Assembly (NCBI GenBank): GCA_027035735.1 | Contig: JALVUH010000206.1 | Location: 1 to 14,822 of the forward strand | Direction: 5' to 3' | Length of the DNA stretch: 14,822 bases | Source of the DNA: Nautiliaceae bacterium | GTDB taxonomy: Bacteria; Campylobacterota; Campylobacteria; Campylobacterales; Nautiliaceae | Part shown: positions 7,072 through 14,298 of the stretch, one piece after another | Position numbering within the stretch: position 1 is the first letter of the stretch | Layout: each line of letters starts with the position of its first letter | The notes under the pieces: model-generated | What the model saw: the letters and a program-made list of their open reading frames with translations, nothing else | Databases searched by the model: none | What the model was told of the DNA's origin: nothing | Program-made: the position numbers and the translations under genes

Positions 7072-8423
7072 AAAAATTATGGATTTTGATTGTTGTGTTA
7101 ATTTTAGGCGCTATTGGATTTGTTTATTTTTCTCCAATGTTTGAAAAAGAACCTCCAAAAATTAAAATTATTACCAATGGATATACAAATTTACAAAAAC
7201 CTATAAAAGTGATAATTACTGATAATAGAGGAATTAAATCTTATAAAGTAATTGTTAGTGCTCCAAATTTTGAAGAAGTAATAGCAAAATCTACTTCGCC
7301 TAATTTAGGTAAAAAAGTTATTTTAAATATTAAATTGTCTCATGAATTAGTTAGTTTTAAACAAGTTAAACTTATAGTAATTGCCACTGATACTTCAGAT
7401 TGGCACTTTTTTAAAGGAAATACAGCTAAAAAAACAATAGTTTTAAAAGTAGATACTACTCCTCCTAATGCTGTAATTATAGACAACTCTTACGCAATAG
7501 GAAGAGGAGGGAGTGCTGCAGTAGTAGTACAAGTAGGAGATAAAAATTTAAAAGATGCTTATATTTTAGTAGATAATAAATATAAATTTAAACTTATTCC
7601 TTTTGTGAAAAAAGGATATTATGCTGCTATAATAGCTTGGCCTTTTAGGGAAAATACTTTTGATGCTAATGTAGTTGCAATTGATTATGCAGGTAATAAG
7701 AGTATTACGCATATTCCTTTATATTGGAGAAGTGGTTACATATATAAATTTCATCCTAAAAAAATAACAATCAGTGATAATTTCATACAAAATGTTGCAA
7801 AAAATGTGTTAATCAAAATGGGAATGCAAGTTCCTAATAATCCTATTGAAATTTTTAAAATGGAAAATAATACTTTAAGAAAAATTGATGAAAAAGATAT
7901 ATCAAAAATTACTAGTAAAGTCTATGAGCTTCAAGAACATAAAATAGTAAATAATTTTAATATAAGAAGATTTAATCCACTTCCAGGAAGTGTAGAAGAA
8001 GCAGGATTTATGGATTTTAGACATTATTATTATCATGGAAAAGAAATTTCAACTGCAATTCATAAAGGATTAGATTTAGCAAAAATAGAACACGCAAAAG
8101 TTTATGCCTCAAATCCGGGTAAAGTTGTAGCTGAAAAATATGAAGGAATCTATGGAAATACACTGTTTCTTTACCATGGATTGGGGCTTTATTCCAGTTA
8201 TTCTCATTTAAGTGAATTTATAGCTCAAAAAGGACAAGAAGTCCACAGAGGCGAAGTGATAGCAAGAACCGGCTCAACGGGCGGAGTTTTTGGTGACCAT
8301 TTGCATTTTGGAATGTATGTTCAAGGAGTTTTTGTTAATCCTCTTGAATGGATGGACCCTCATTGGATAAAAATAAATATCTTAAATATATTAAATCAAT
8401 CAAAAAAGATTATTAACAAATGA
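7068..8423 (+). CDS. Membrane-anchored M23-family peptidoglycan metalloendopeptidase
   Basis: The 451-residue protein starts with an uncleaved-looking signal anchor (LWILIVVLILGAIGFVYF, about 4-21). A long beta-rich periplasmic region follows (about 30-300), including short immunoglobulin-like stretches such as DTTPPNAVIIDNS. A C-terminal LytM/M23 domain spans about 325-430. The zinc site is complete: H332 and D336 in HKGLDLA, and H413 in the HLHFG motif (411-415), with H411 as the expected catalytic histidine. Family members cut peptide cross-links in peptidoglycan, and in Campylobacterota several M23 proteins set helical or curved cell shape. It is translated by ATGA overlap from nrnA and into the minC-like gene, and lies two genes before lpxC, an envelope-centred context. 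Whether it acts in shape, division or growth cannot be told from sequence. Confidence 0.9.
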   Translation: MKKLWILIVVLILGAIGFVYFSPMFEKEPPKIKIITNGYTNLQKPIKVIITDNRGIKSYKVIVSAPNFEEVIAKSTSPNLGKKVILNIKLSHELVSFKQVKLIVIATDTSDWHFFKGNTAKKTIVLKVDTTPPNAVIIDNSYAIGRGGSAAVVVQVGDKNLKDAYILVDNKYKFKLIPFVKKGYYAAIIAWPFRENTFDANVVAIDYAGNKSITHIPLYWRSGYIYKFHPKKITISDNFIQNVAKNVLIKMGMQVPNNPIEIFKMENNTLRKIDEKDISKITSKVYELQEHKIVNNFNIRRFNPLPGSVEEAGFMDFRHYYYHGKEISTAIHKGLDLAKIEHAKVYASNPGKVVAEKYEGIYGNTLFLYHGLGLYSSYSHLSEFIAQKGQEVHRGEVIARTGSTGGVFGDHLHFGMYVQGVFVNPLEWMDPHWIKINILNILNQSKKIINK

Positions 8424-8932
8424 AACAAAAAACAATAAGAGTTTTTGAAGTTGAAGATTTTGAAAAACTTAAAAATGTTGTTGAGAGTAAATATGAGCTT
8501 ATTAAAAATTATTATTTTATGTTAAAAGAGCTTAATAAAGAGATACAAGAGTATTTAAAATCTAAAGATTTAAATTATTTTGTATTAAATTCTGATGAAA
8601 ATTTTAGTGTAAAACAAGTAGTAAAAGTAATTGAAAAAGAGATAAGAGAAATTAAAAAAGTTGATGATATAAAAATTTTTGATAAAATAATAAGAAATGG
8701 CGAAGAAATAGAAGTAAATAATGGTGTGTTTTTAAAAAAGATAAATCCAGGAGCTAAAGTAAAAGTTTATAATAAAGCTTTTATTTTAGATGAAAATAGA
8801 GGAGATGTTATAGTTGAAGGAAATTTTTTATTTGTAAGAAAAAATAGTGGAAATATAGTGTATAATTCGGAAGAGATAGGGGAGATTCAAAAAGATACAG
8901 TTTTCTATGGAGATAAAAGGTTAGAATTATGA
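8420..8932 (+). CDS. minC: Short MinC-like septum-site protein
   Basis: I assign this 170-residue protein tentatively to MinC, which with MinD blocks FtsZ assembly away from midcell. The C-terminal third (about 92-170) has the repetitive beta-helix character of MinC: RNGEEIEVNNGVFLKKINPG, then KVYNKAFILDENRGDVIVEGN, then SGNIVYNSEEIGEI. This matches the family's pattern of a G-rich turn, a strand, NPGAxV and RG. The N-terminal part (1-90) is Lys/Glu-rich and not obviously a MinC_N domain, and the whole is shorter than the common 220-230 residues. From memory, minC sits next to lpxC in Helicobacter (HP1053-HP1052), which supports the call. The gene has ATGA overlaps at both ends. No minD or minE is in the window. 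Confidence 0.6.
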   Translation: MKQKTIRVFEVEDFEKLKNVVESKYELIKNYYFMLKELNKEIQEYLKSKDLNYFVLNSDENFSVKQVVKVIEKEIREIKKVDDIKIFDKIIRNGEEIEVNNGVFLKKINPGAKVKVYNKAFILDENRGDVIVEGNFLFVRKNSGNIVYNSEEIGEIQKDTVFYGDKRLEL

Positions 8933-9807
8933 AACAAAGAACAATACAAAAACCAGTAGAAGTAGTAGGTATAGGGCTTCATAAAGGTGTACCTGTTAAA
9001 CTTAGACTTGAACCATTAGCAGAAAATAGTGGTATAGTTTTTTATAGAAGCGATAAAGGAATTTCTATTCCTTTAAAACCTGAAAATGTAGTTGATACAA
9101 AAATGGCTACTGTTATTGGTAAAGATGGTGTTGTTATTTCAACGATTGAACATTTAATGAGTGCAGTTTATGCATTTGGAATAGATAATTTAAGGATTAT
9201 GGTTGATAATGATGAAGTTCCTATACTTGATGGAAGTGCTATAAGTTTTGTAATGATGATTAAAGAGGCTGGTATTAAAGAATTAGAAGCTCCTAAAAGA
9301 TTTTTGAGAATTACAAAAGAAGTTGAAATAAAAGATGGCAATAAATTTGCAAAAATTTCCCCTTCTAAAAATATAAGTTTTGATTTTGAAATATTTTTTG
9401 ATCATCCAATGATTGGAGATCAAAAATATCATTTTAATTTTTCTACAAAAAATTATATTGAAGAGATAGCAAGAGCTAGGACATTTGGATTTTTAAAAGA
9501 AGTTCAATATTTAAGAAGTATAGGGCTTGCTCTTGGAGGTAGTTTGGAAAATGCGATTGTTTTAGATGATAAAGGTATTTTAAATGAAAATTTAAGATTT
9601 CCAGATGAATTTGTAAGGCATAAAATTCTTGATGCTATTGGAGATATGAGCTTGCTTGGTGCAAATTTTATAGGAGAATATCAAGCATTTGCAAGTGGTC
9701 ATCATTTAAATCATTTATTAACTTTAAAGGTATTTGAAGAAGAAGCTTATGAAATTATTAGCGTCTCTTCAAAAGAGGAGTTAGCTATTGCAAAAGTCTT
9801 CAGTTGA
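8929..9807 (+). CDS. lpxC: UDP-3-O-acyl-N-acetylglucosamine deacetylase
   Basis: LpxC is the zinc hydrolase that removes acetate from UDP-3-O-acyl-GlcNAc, the committed step of lipid A synthesis in the cytoplasm. It implies a Gram-negative outer membrane. The 292-residue protein has the usual opening QKPVEVVGIGLHKGVPVKLRLEP, the zinc ligand H75 in STIEHLMSA (71-79), and the second motif HKILDAIGDMSLLG with H231 and D235 as zinc ligands and D239. The catalytic histidine H258 lies in SGHHLNHLL. The EVPILDGSA segment (96-104) is also typical. It overlaps the minC-like gene by ATGA and the next gene by 20 bases. Nothing unusual in length or key residues. Confidence 0.98.
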   Translation: MKQRTIQKPVEVVGIGLHKGVPVKLRLEPLAENSGIVFYRSDKGISIPLKPENVVDTKMATVIGKDGVVISTIEHLMSAVYAFGIDNLRIMVDNDEVPILDGSAISFVMMIKEAGIKELEAPKRFLRITKEVEIKDGNKFAKISPSKNISFDFEIFFDHPMIGDQKYHFNFSTKNYIEEIARARTFGFLKEVQYLRSIGLALGGSLENAIVLDDKGILNENLRFPDEFVRHKILDAIGDMSLLGANFIGEYQAFASGHHLNHLLTLKVFEEEAYEIISVSSKEELAIAKVFS

Positions 9808-10243
9808 TTTAGTAGCTATCACCATTTCTTCTCCTGCTCTTTTTGGTATTTACAAAAATAATCAGCTTATTGAAGAGATTAAAAAAAAGGGTAAAACAAG
9901 TGATATTTTACCTGTGGTTTTTGAAGAATTATTAAATAAATATGATATTAAAAGAGTAATTTATACTAAAGGTCCTGGGAGTTACATGGCTATAAAACTT
10001 TCATATATTTTTTTTAAAACGATGGAAATTGCAAAAGGAATTAAACTTTATGGTGCTGAAGGATTTGAATTTAATCAAAATAGACCTATAAAAGCAGCAG
10101 GGGCAAGTTTTTTTGTAAAAAACAATGGTATAATTACACTCAAAAAAGATTTAAAAGCAGGGGAGTTTTTTTTACCTAAAAATTTAAAAGATATAAATTT
10201 CAATGAAGATACTTCCCCTTTATATATTTTAAGTCCAGTATGA
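9788..10243 (+). CDS. tsaB: Reduced TsaB-like protein (t6A biosynthesis partner)
   Basis: This 151-residue protein looks like a shortened TsaB/YeaZ, which pairs with TsaD and TsaE to make the threonylcarbamoyladenosine base of ANN-decoding tRNAs. The best evidence is RVIYTKGPGSYMAIKLSYIFFKTMEIAKGIKLYG (56-89). It corresponds to the family's GPGSFTGLR segment followed by the alpha helix that includes AKGLA. The opening DLVAITISSPALFGIYKNNQLIEE (7-30) mirrors the ASKHA first beta hairpin, but the usual IDTS is changed to ITIS. TsaB is commonly about 220 residues, so most of the second lobe is missing or reduced. The TTG start overlaps lpxC by 20 bases; it is the only in-frame start that keeps the first strand. 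Its position between lpxC and thrB matches poorly annotated genes in Helicobacter and Campylobacter. Confidence 0.65.
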   Translation: MQKSSVDLVAITISSPALFGIYKNNQLIEEIKKKGKTSDILPVVFEELLNKYDIKRVIYTKGPGSYMAIKLSYIFFKTMEIAKGIKLYGAEGFEFNQNRPIKAAGASFFVKNNGIITLKKDLKAGEFFLPKNLKDINFNEDTSPLYILSPV

Positions 10244-10252
10244 AGGAAATAG

Positions 10253-11134
10253 ATGGTAATAACTGTGCCTGCTACAAGTGCAAATTTAGGACCTGGATTT
10301 GATACATTGGGTCTTGCTCTTAATTTAAGAAATGAAATTGAAATAAAAAAAGCAGAATACACTTCTATTGAAATATATGGAGAAAATGCAGATTTTTTAA
10401 AAACATTAAAAAGAAATTATTTTGTAGATATTTTTAATGAAACATATAAAAATTTAACGGGTAAAGTTGATAATTTTTCTTTTAAATTTAATAATAAAAT
10501 TCCTCTAAGCAGAGGTCTTGGAAGTTCTTCTGCTGTTATTGTAGCAGCTATTACTGCAGCTTATGAAATGGCACAAGTTCCTTATAAAAAAGATAAGATA
10601 ATAAATCTAGCTCTAAATTATGAACCACATCCTGATAATATTACTCCAGCAACTCTTGGAGGATTTTGTGTAGCAAAACTTAGAAAAAATAAAGTCTATT
10701 TTCTAAAAAAATTTATTCCTACAACTCTTAGAGCAATAATAGTTATTCCAAATAAGCCTGTTTCTACTCAAAAGAGTAGAAATGCATTAAAAACTCATTA
10801 TCCTTTAAAAGATGTAGTTACAAATATTTCATCAACTGCTATGATTACAGCAGCTTTTTTTTCAGAAAAATTTGATATTTTAAGATATGTAGTGGAAGAT
10901 AAAATTCATCAAGAAAATAGAATGAAAAATATTCCAGAACTTTTCAAAATTAGAGAGATTGCATTAAGAGAAGGAGCTTTAATGTCAACTCTTAGTGGTA
11001 GTGGTTCTACATTTTTTAATTTAGCTTATAAAGATGATGCTTATAATATTTATTCTGCTTTAAAAGATAATTTTAAAGATTTTAATGTAAAAATTTTATA
11101 TTTTGACAATATAGGAGTAAAAGTATATAATTAA
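10253..11134 (+). CDS. thrB: Homoserine kinase (GHMP family)
   Basis: ThrB phosphorylates homoserine with ATP, giving O-phosphohomoserine for threonine synthesis. The 293-residue product begins VITVPATSANLGPGFDTLGLAL (2-23), the characteristic homoserine kinase opening. The GHMP nucleotide-binding loop PLSRGLGSSSA lies at 84-94. NYEPHPDNITPATLGG carries the conserved HPDN motif, and the C-terminal STLSGSGSTFF is the third GHMP motif. Length is normal. An AAGGAAAT ribosome site precedes the ATG. The stop is followed immediately by the ylxR start. Threonine synthesis has no functional tie to its lpxC, tsaB and infB neighbours; the arrangement is simply conserved in this lineage. Confidence 0.97.
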   Translation: MVITVPATSANLGPGFDTLGLALNLRNEIEIKKAEYTSIEIYGENADFLKTLKRNYFVDIFNETYKNLTGKVDNFSFKFNNKIPLSRGLGSSSAVIVAAITAAYEMAQVPYKKDKIINLALNYEPHPDNITPATLGGFCVAKLRKNKVYFLKKFIPTTLRAIIVIPNKPVSTQKSRNALKTHYPLKDVVTNISSTAMITAAFFSEKFDILRYVVEDKIHQENRMKNIPELFKIREIALREGALMSTLSGSGSTFFNLAYKDDAYNIYSALKDNFKDFNVKILYFDNIGVKVYN

Positions 11135-11392
11135 ATGGAAAATGTAAAATGGAAAATTCCTATAAGGATGTGTGTAGTTTGTAAAAAAAGATTTCCTCAA
11201 AAAGAGCTCATTAGATTACAATGTGAAAATAATCGTTTAGTATCTTTTAGGGGAGAAGGTAGAAGTTTTTATGTTTGTAAAGATTGTATAAATGATAAAA
11301 AATTTATAAAATTTATTTCAAAAAAATGTAAAATTTCAAAAGAAGAAGCAAAAAATCAAATTTTTCATTTTACATTTTCCAGTGTAAATTAA
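11135..11392 (+). CDS. ylxR: YlxR-family (DUF448) RNA-binding-like protein
   Basis: The 85-residue protein matches the YlxR/DUF448 family, small basic proteins usually encoded just before infB. It carries the family motif IRMCVVCKKRFPQKELIRL (10-28), then RGEGRSFYVCKDC (39-51), corresponding to the usual GRGAYVC segment. Cysteines at 13, 16, 48 and 51 form two CxxC pairs that could bind zinc, although many family members lack one pair. The family has been linked to RNA binding and, in some bacteria, to effects on RNase P or gene expression; its role here is unknown. The start abuts the thrB stop. Both ends of the gene lie in a long inverted repeat, annotated separately. Confidence 0.9.
   Translation: MENVKWKIPIRMCVVCKKRFPQKELIRLQCENNRLVSFRGEGRSFYVCKDCINDKKFIKFISKKCKISKEEAKNQIFHFTFSSVN
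11136..11381. repeat. Inverted repeat framing ylxR (23-bp arms, one mismatch)
   Basis: The left arm (11136-11158) and right arm (11359-11381) are reverse complements. The outer 16 bases match perfectly (TGGAAAATGTAAAATG against CATTTTACATTTTCCA), followed by a single G-T mismatch and six more pairs. The loop is 200 bases. The left arm begins at the second base of the ylxR start codon, and the right arm ends eleven bases before the end of its stop codon. In RNA the G-U pair would be tolerated, giving a 23-bp helix that covers the ylxR start. Confidence 0.75.
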
Positions 11393-11406
11393 AAAAAGGA
11401 GTATAC

Positions 11407-13863
11407 TTGAAGTTAAAAATTTCAGAAGTCGCAAAAGAGTTAGGATTAAAATCAAAAGAGGTTGTTGAAATTGCAAAAAAATTAGGAATAAAAGCTAGCA
11501 TTAGAGGTGGTATTGATGCAATGGATGCAGCAAAAATAGATGAATATTTAAAACAAAGTTCAAAACCAGAGCCTAAAAAAGAAGAAAAAGAAACTAAAGT
11601 AGTTAAATCACAAGTAGAAGAAAAAAAAGAAAAACCAAAAAGAAGAAGACGCTCATCTTTTAATGATTTAGTTAAAAAAACTCAAGAAGGCAGTATTAAG
11701 GTAGTTCAAAAAGCTAAAAAAGAAGAAAAGCCTGTAGAAAAAAAAGAAGAAAAAGTTGAAAAAAAAGAAGTTGTTAAAGAAAAACCAAAAAAAATAAAAA
11801 AAGTTCCTCCAAAACCTAAAAAAGAACAAAAAGAGCTTCAAATAAATGTAGATTTAGCAGAAATGGATGTAATTGAGGAAAATCAAGTAGAACTTCTTGA
11901 TTTATATTTTAATGATATATCTTTAAAAGATGAAGATATTGAAGAAAAAGCCCAAACTAAAACTCAAATGGAAAATAAAAAAGAAGCAAAAAAACAAACT
12001 CAACTTAAAAAGAAAAAAGCTGCTATTAAAGATGGAGGAATCAATAAAACTGCTACTAAAAAGAAAAAGAAGAAAAAGAAAAAAGAAAAAGAAATTGAAG
12101 TAATTAAAATTCCTAAAGAAGTAAGAGTTTATGAATTTGCCGAAGCTATTAACAAACCTTTAGAAGATGTATTAAATGCTTTAAGAGAACTTGGAGAAGA
12201 GAGAGATAAAAATGACTTTTTAGGAGAAGAGTATATAGAAACATTAGCAGAAGAATTTGAAGTTCCAGTTGAGATTTATGACCCATTAGCTGAGTTTGAT
12301 TATGTAAAAAAATATGATGAGAAATGCCCTGAGAGTGAATATGATACTCCAAGACCTCCAATTGTTACTATTATGGGACATGTTGACCATGGTAAGACAA
12401 GTTTACTTGATAAAATTAGAAATTCAAGAATTGCGGCAAAAGAGGCTGGAGGAATTACTCAGCATATCGGTGCTTATATGGTAGAAAAAGATGGTAAAAA
12501 AATTACTTTTATTGATACTCCAGGACATGAAGCATTTACAGAAATGAGAGCAAGAGGAGCTCAAGTTACAGATATTGCTATTATAGTGGTAGCAGCTGAT
12601 GATGGAGTAATGCCACAAACTAGAGAAGCTATAGCTCACGCACAAGCAGCAAATGTGCCATTTATTATTGCAGTAAATAAAATTGATAAGCCAAATGCAA
12701 ATCCAGATTTAGTAAAATCTCAACTTGCTGAGATGGGTATTACTCCAGTTGAGTGGGGTGGAGATTATGAATTTGTTCATGTTTCAGCTCTTACTGGTGA
12801 AGGGATAGATGATTTACTTGAGACTATTTTACTTCAAGCAGAAATGATGGAGCTTAAAGCTAATCCAAAATGCCCTGCAAAAGCAGTAGTAATTGAGAGT
12901 AGAGTAGAAAAAGGTAAAGGGCCGGTTGCTACAGTTATTGTTAAAAATGGAACCCTTAAAAAACAAGATAGTTTTGTATGTGGTAAAACATTTGGTAGAG
13001 TAAGACTCATTATTGATGACCTTGGAAAGCAAAAAAAAGAAGTTCTCCCAGGTGAACCAGCTGAGATTACAGGATTTGATGAAGTTCCGATTGCTGGAGA
13101 TACTTTAGTAAGTGTTGAATCTGATAAAATTGCAAAAGAAACAGCTGAGAAATGGAAAGAGTATTTAGAAGAGAAAGAAAAATCAAAAACAACAAAAGCA
13201 ACTTTAGAAGATTTGCAAAAAATGATTCTTGAGGGTGAGCTTAAAAAATTACCTGTTATTATAAAAGCTGATACTCAAGGAAGTGTTGAAGCTATTAAAG
13301 GAAGTCTTGCAAAACTAAAAAATGAAGAAGTTAAAGTTGATATTATTCATGCAGATGTTGGAGCAATTACAGAAAATGATGTAATTTTGGCTAAAGCAAG
13401 TGAGCCTCATGCAATTATTTTAGGATTTAATGTTCGTCCAACATCTCAAGCTAAAAATAAAGCTAAACAAGAGGGAATTGAAATCAGAACATATTCAATT
13501 ATTTATGATTTAATTGATGATGTAAAAGAGCTTCTCTCAGGTCTTATGACTCCAAAAATTAAAGAAGAAGTTACAGCAACAGTGGAAGTTAGAGATGTGT
13601 TTCATATTCCAAAAGTTGGAACAGTTGCTGGATGTTATGTGCAAGATGGAGTTGTTCATAGAGGAGATTTTGTAAGAGTTATTAGAGATGGTGTTGTAAT
13701 TTATGATTCTAAACTTGCAAGTTTAAAAAGATTTAAAGATGATGTTAAAGAGGTTGGTAAAGGTTTTGAGTGTGGTATTATGGTAGAAGGTTATAATGAT
13801 GTTAAAGTTGGAGATATACTTGAGACTTATCAAAAAATAGAAGAAAAAGCTAAATTTGAATAA
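11407..13863 (+). CDS. infB: Translation initiation factor IF-2
   Basis: IF-2 is the GTPase that brings formylmethionyl-tRNA to the 30S subunit and promotes 50S joining. The 818-residue protein begins with a small IF2_N domain (1-50), then a long Lys/Glu-rich linker (about 52-235). A second IF2_N domain follows (about 236-300) with VYEFAEAINKPLEDVLNALRELG. The G domain has G1 GHVDHGKT (324-331), G3 DTPGH (370-374), G4 NKID (424-427) and G5 SAL (460-462), followed by domains II, III and the C-terminal fMet-tRNA-binding domain (HIPKVGTVAGCYVQDGVVHRGD). A strong AAAAAAGGAG lies five bases before the TTG start, and the first helix fits the family from that codon. It follows ylxR as in most bacteria. 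Confidence 0.98.
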   Translation: MKLKISEVAKELGLKSKEVVEIAKKLGIKASIRGGIDAMDAAKIDEYLKQSSKPEPKKEEKETKVVKSQVEEKKEKPKRRRRSSFNDLVKKTQEGSIKVVQKAKKEEKPVEKKEEKVEKKEVVKEKPKKIKKVPPKPKKEQKELQINVDLAEMDVIEENQVELLDLYFNDISLKDEDIEEKAQTKTQMENKKEAKKQTQLKKKKAAIKDGGINKTATKKKKKKKKKEKEIEVIKIPKEVRVYEFAEAINKPLEDVLNALRELGEERDKNDFLGEEYIETLAEEFEVPVEIYDPLAEFDYVKKYDEKCPESEYDTPRPPIVTIMGHVDHGKTSLLDKIRNSRIAAKEAGGITQHIGAYMVEKDGKKITFIDTPGHEAFTEMRARGAQVTDIAIIVVAADDGVMPQTREAIAHAQAANVPFIIAVNKIDKPNANPDLVKSQLAEMGITPVEWGGDYEFVHVSALTGEGIDDLLETILLQAEMMELKANPKCPAKAVVIESRVEKGKGPVATVIVKNGTLKKQDSFVCGKTFGRVRLIIDDLGKQKKEVLPGEPAEITGFDEVPIAGDTLVSVESDKIAKETAEKWKEYLEEKEKSKTTKATLEDLQKMILEGELKKLPVIIKADTQGSVEAIKGSLAKLKNEEVKVDIIHADVGAITENDVILAKASEPHAIILGFNVRPTSQAKNKAKQEGIEIRTYSIIYDLIDDVKELLSGLMTPKIKEEVTATVEVRDVFHIPKVGTVAGCYVQDGVVHRGDFVRVIRDGVVIYDSKLASLKRFKDDVKEVGKGFECGIMVEGYNDVKVGDILETYQKIEEKAKFE
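12058..12094 (+). repeat. 37-base homopurine tract encoding the IF-2 poly-lysine run
   Basis: Thirty-seven consecutive purines, mostly AAG and AAA codons, encode an uninterrupted Lys-rich stretch of IF-2 (about residues 218-229, ending in KEKE). It sits at the end of the disordered linker, just before the second IF2_N domain. Such A-rich runs can slow ribosomes or vary in length between strains. The reading frame is intact here. Confidence 0.6.
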
Positions 13864-13873
13864 TCTCCTCTTT

Positions 13874-13895
13874 CTTTCCTTAAACTTTCCTTAAA
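13874..13895. promoter_or_regulatory. Tandem 11-bp repeat upstream of the rbfA promoter, possible response-regulator site
   Basis: CTTTCCTTAAA occurs twice in direct tandem (13874-13884 and 13885-13895). On the minus strand this reads TTTAAG, five bases, TTTAAG. Direct half-sites repeated every 11 bp, one helical turn, are typical of OmpR/PhoB-type regulators. The spacing and TTAAG core resemble, from memory, the site of the essential orphan regulator HP1043/HsrA of Helicobacter. The repeat ends seven bases before the -10 box and covers the -35 position, where an activator would replace the missing -35 box. Confidence 0.5.
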
Positions 13896-13899
13896 AATT

Positions 13900-13908
13900 T
13901 GGTATAAT
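13900..13908 (+). promoter_or_regulatory. Extended -10 promoter for rbfA-rimP
   Basis: TG-G-TATAAT (13900-13908) is a perfect extended -10 in the 63-base gap between infB and rbfA. It predicts a start near 13915 and an AAAAGG ribosome site (about 13915-13920) six bases before the ATG at 13927. It shows that rbfA, rimP and ribD can be transcribed separately from infB. No intrinsic terminator is visible between infB and this promoter. Confidence 0.65.
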
Positions 13909-13926
13909 TAAATAAAAAGGATATTA

Positions 13927-14298
13927 ATGGGCAAAAGTATTAAAGTCCAAAGAAAAGAATCTATTCTTAAAGAAGTAATTCCAGAAGCTTTAGCTCAAAT
14001 GAGAGATAATAGAATCAATTCTTTAAGTGTTATTGATGTAGTTTGCTCTAGAGATGGTAGTGATGCTAAAGTATATCTTGAAAAAAGCTATCTTAATGAA
14101 AAAGAACAAAAACAAGCACTTAAACAATTAAAACAAGCAAGAGGATATATTCAAAGCCAGACACTCAAAGCTACAGGATGGTATAAAGTGCCAAATCTCA
14201 CTTTTACTTTTGATGAATTATTAGAACATGAAAATAAAATGGAAGAGCTGTTTGAAAAAATAAAAAAGGATAATGATGAATCTAAAAGAAGTGATTAA
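13927..14298 (+). CDS. rbfA: Ribosome-binding factor A (30S maturation)
   Basis: RbfA is a small KH-like RNA-binding protein that helps 16S rRNA 5'-end processing and late 30S assembly, and is important at low temperature. The 123-residue product shows the family features: an N-terminal helix with a basic start (SIKVQRKESILKEVIPEALAQM), a central strand SLSVIDVVCSRDGSDAKVYLEK, the helix KQALKQLKQARGYIQSQTLKATGWYKVP, and the strand NLTFTFDELLEHENKMEELFEKI. The last of these matches the family's P.L.F..D.....ki..ll ending. It lies between infB and rimP, the common arrangement. The rimP start lies inside its last codons. Confidence 0.93.
   Translation: MGKSIKVQRKESILKEVIPEALAQMRDNRINSLSVIDVVCSRDGSDAKVYLEKSYLNEKEQKQALKQLKQARGYIQSQTLKATGWYKVPNLTFTFDELLEHENKMEELFEKIKKDNDESKRSD

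Noticed and set aside
10075..10362. Minus-strand open frame of 95 codons across the tsaB-thrB junction
   Set aside because: It covers the supported ends of two plus-strand genes and has no recognisable motif or start signal.
11400..11407. AGTATACT palindrome just before the infB start
   Set aside because: An 8-bp palindrome is expected by chance in DNA of this composition and it has no partner or promoter context.
13874..13895. Two-copy repeat read as the start of a CRISPR or satellite array
   Set aside because: Only two 11-bp units exist, directly abutting with no spacer, so a transcription-factor site is the simpler reading.
13864..13926. Intrinsic terminator after infB
   Set aside because: The gap is pyrimidine-rich and holds direct repeats and a promoter, but no inverted repeat capable of forming a terminator stem.
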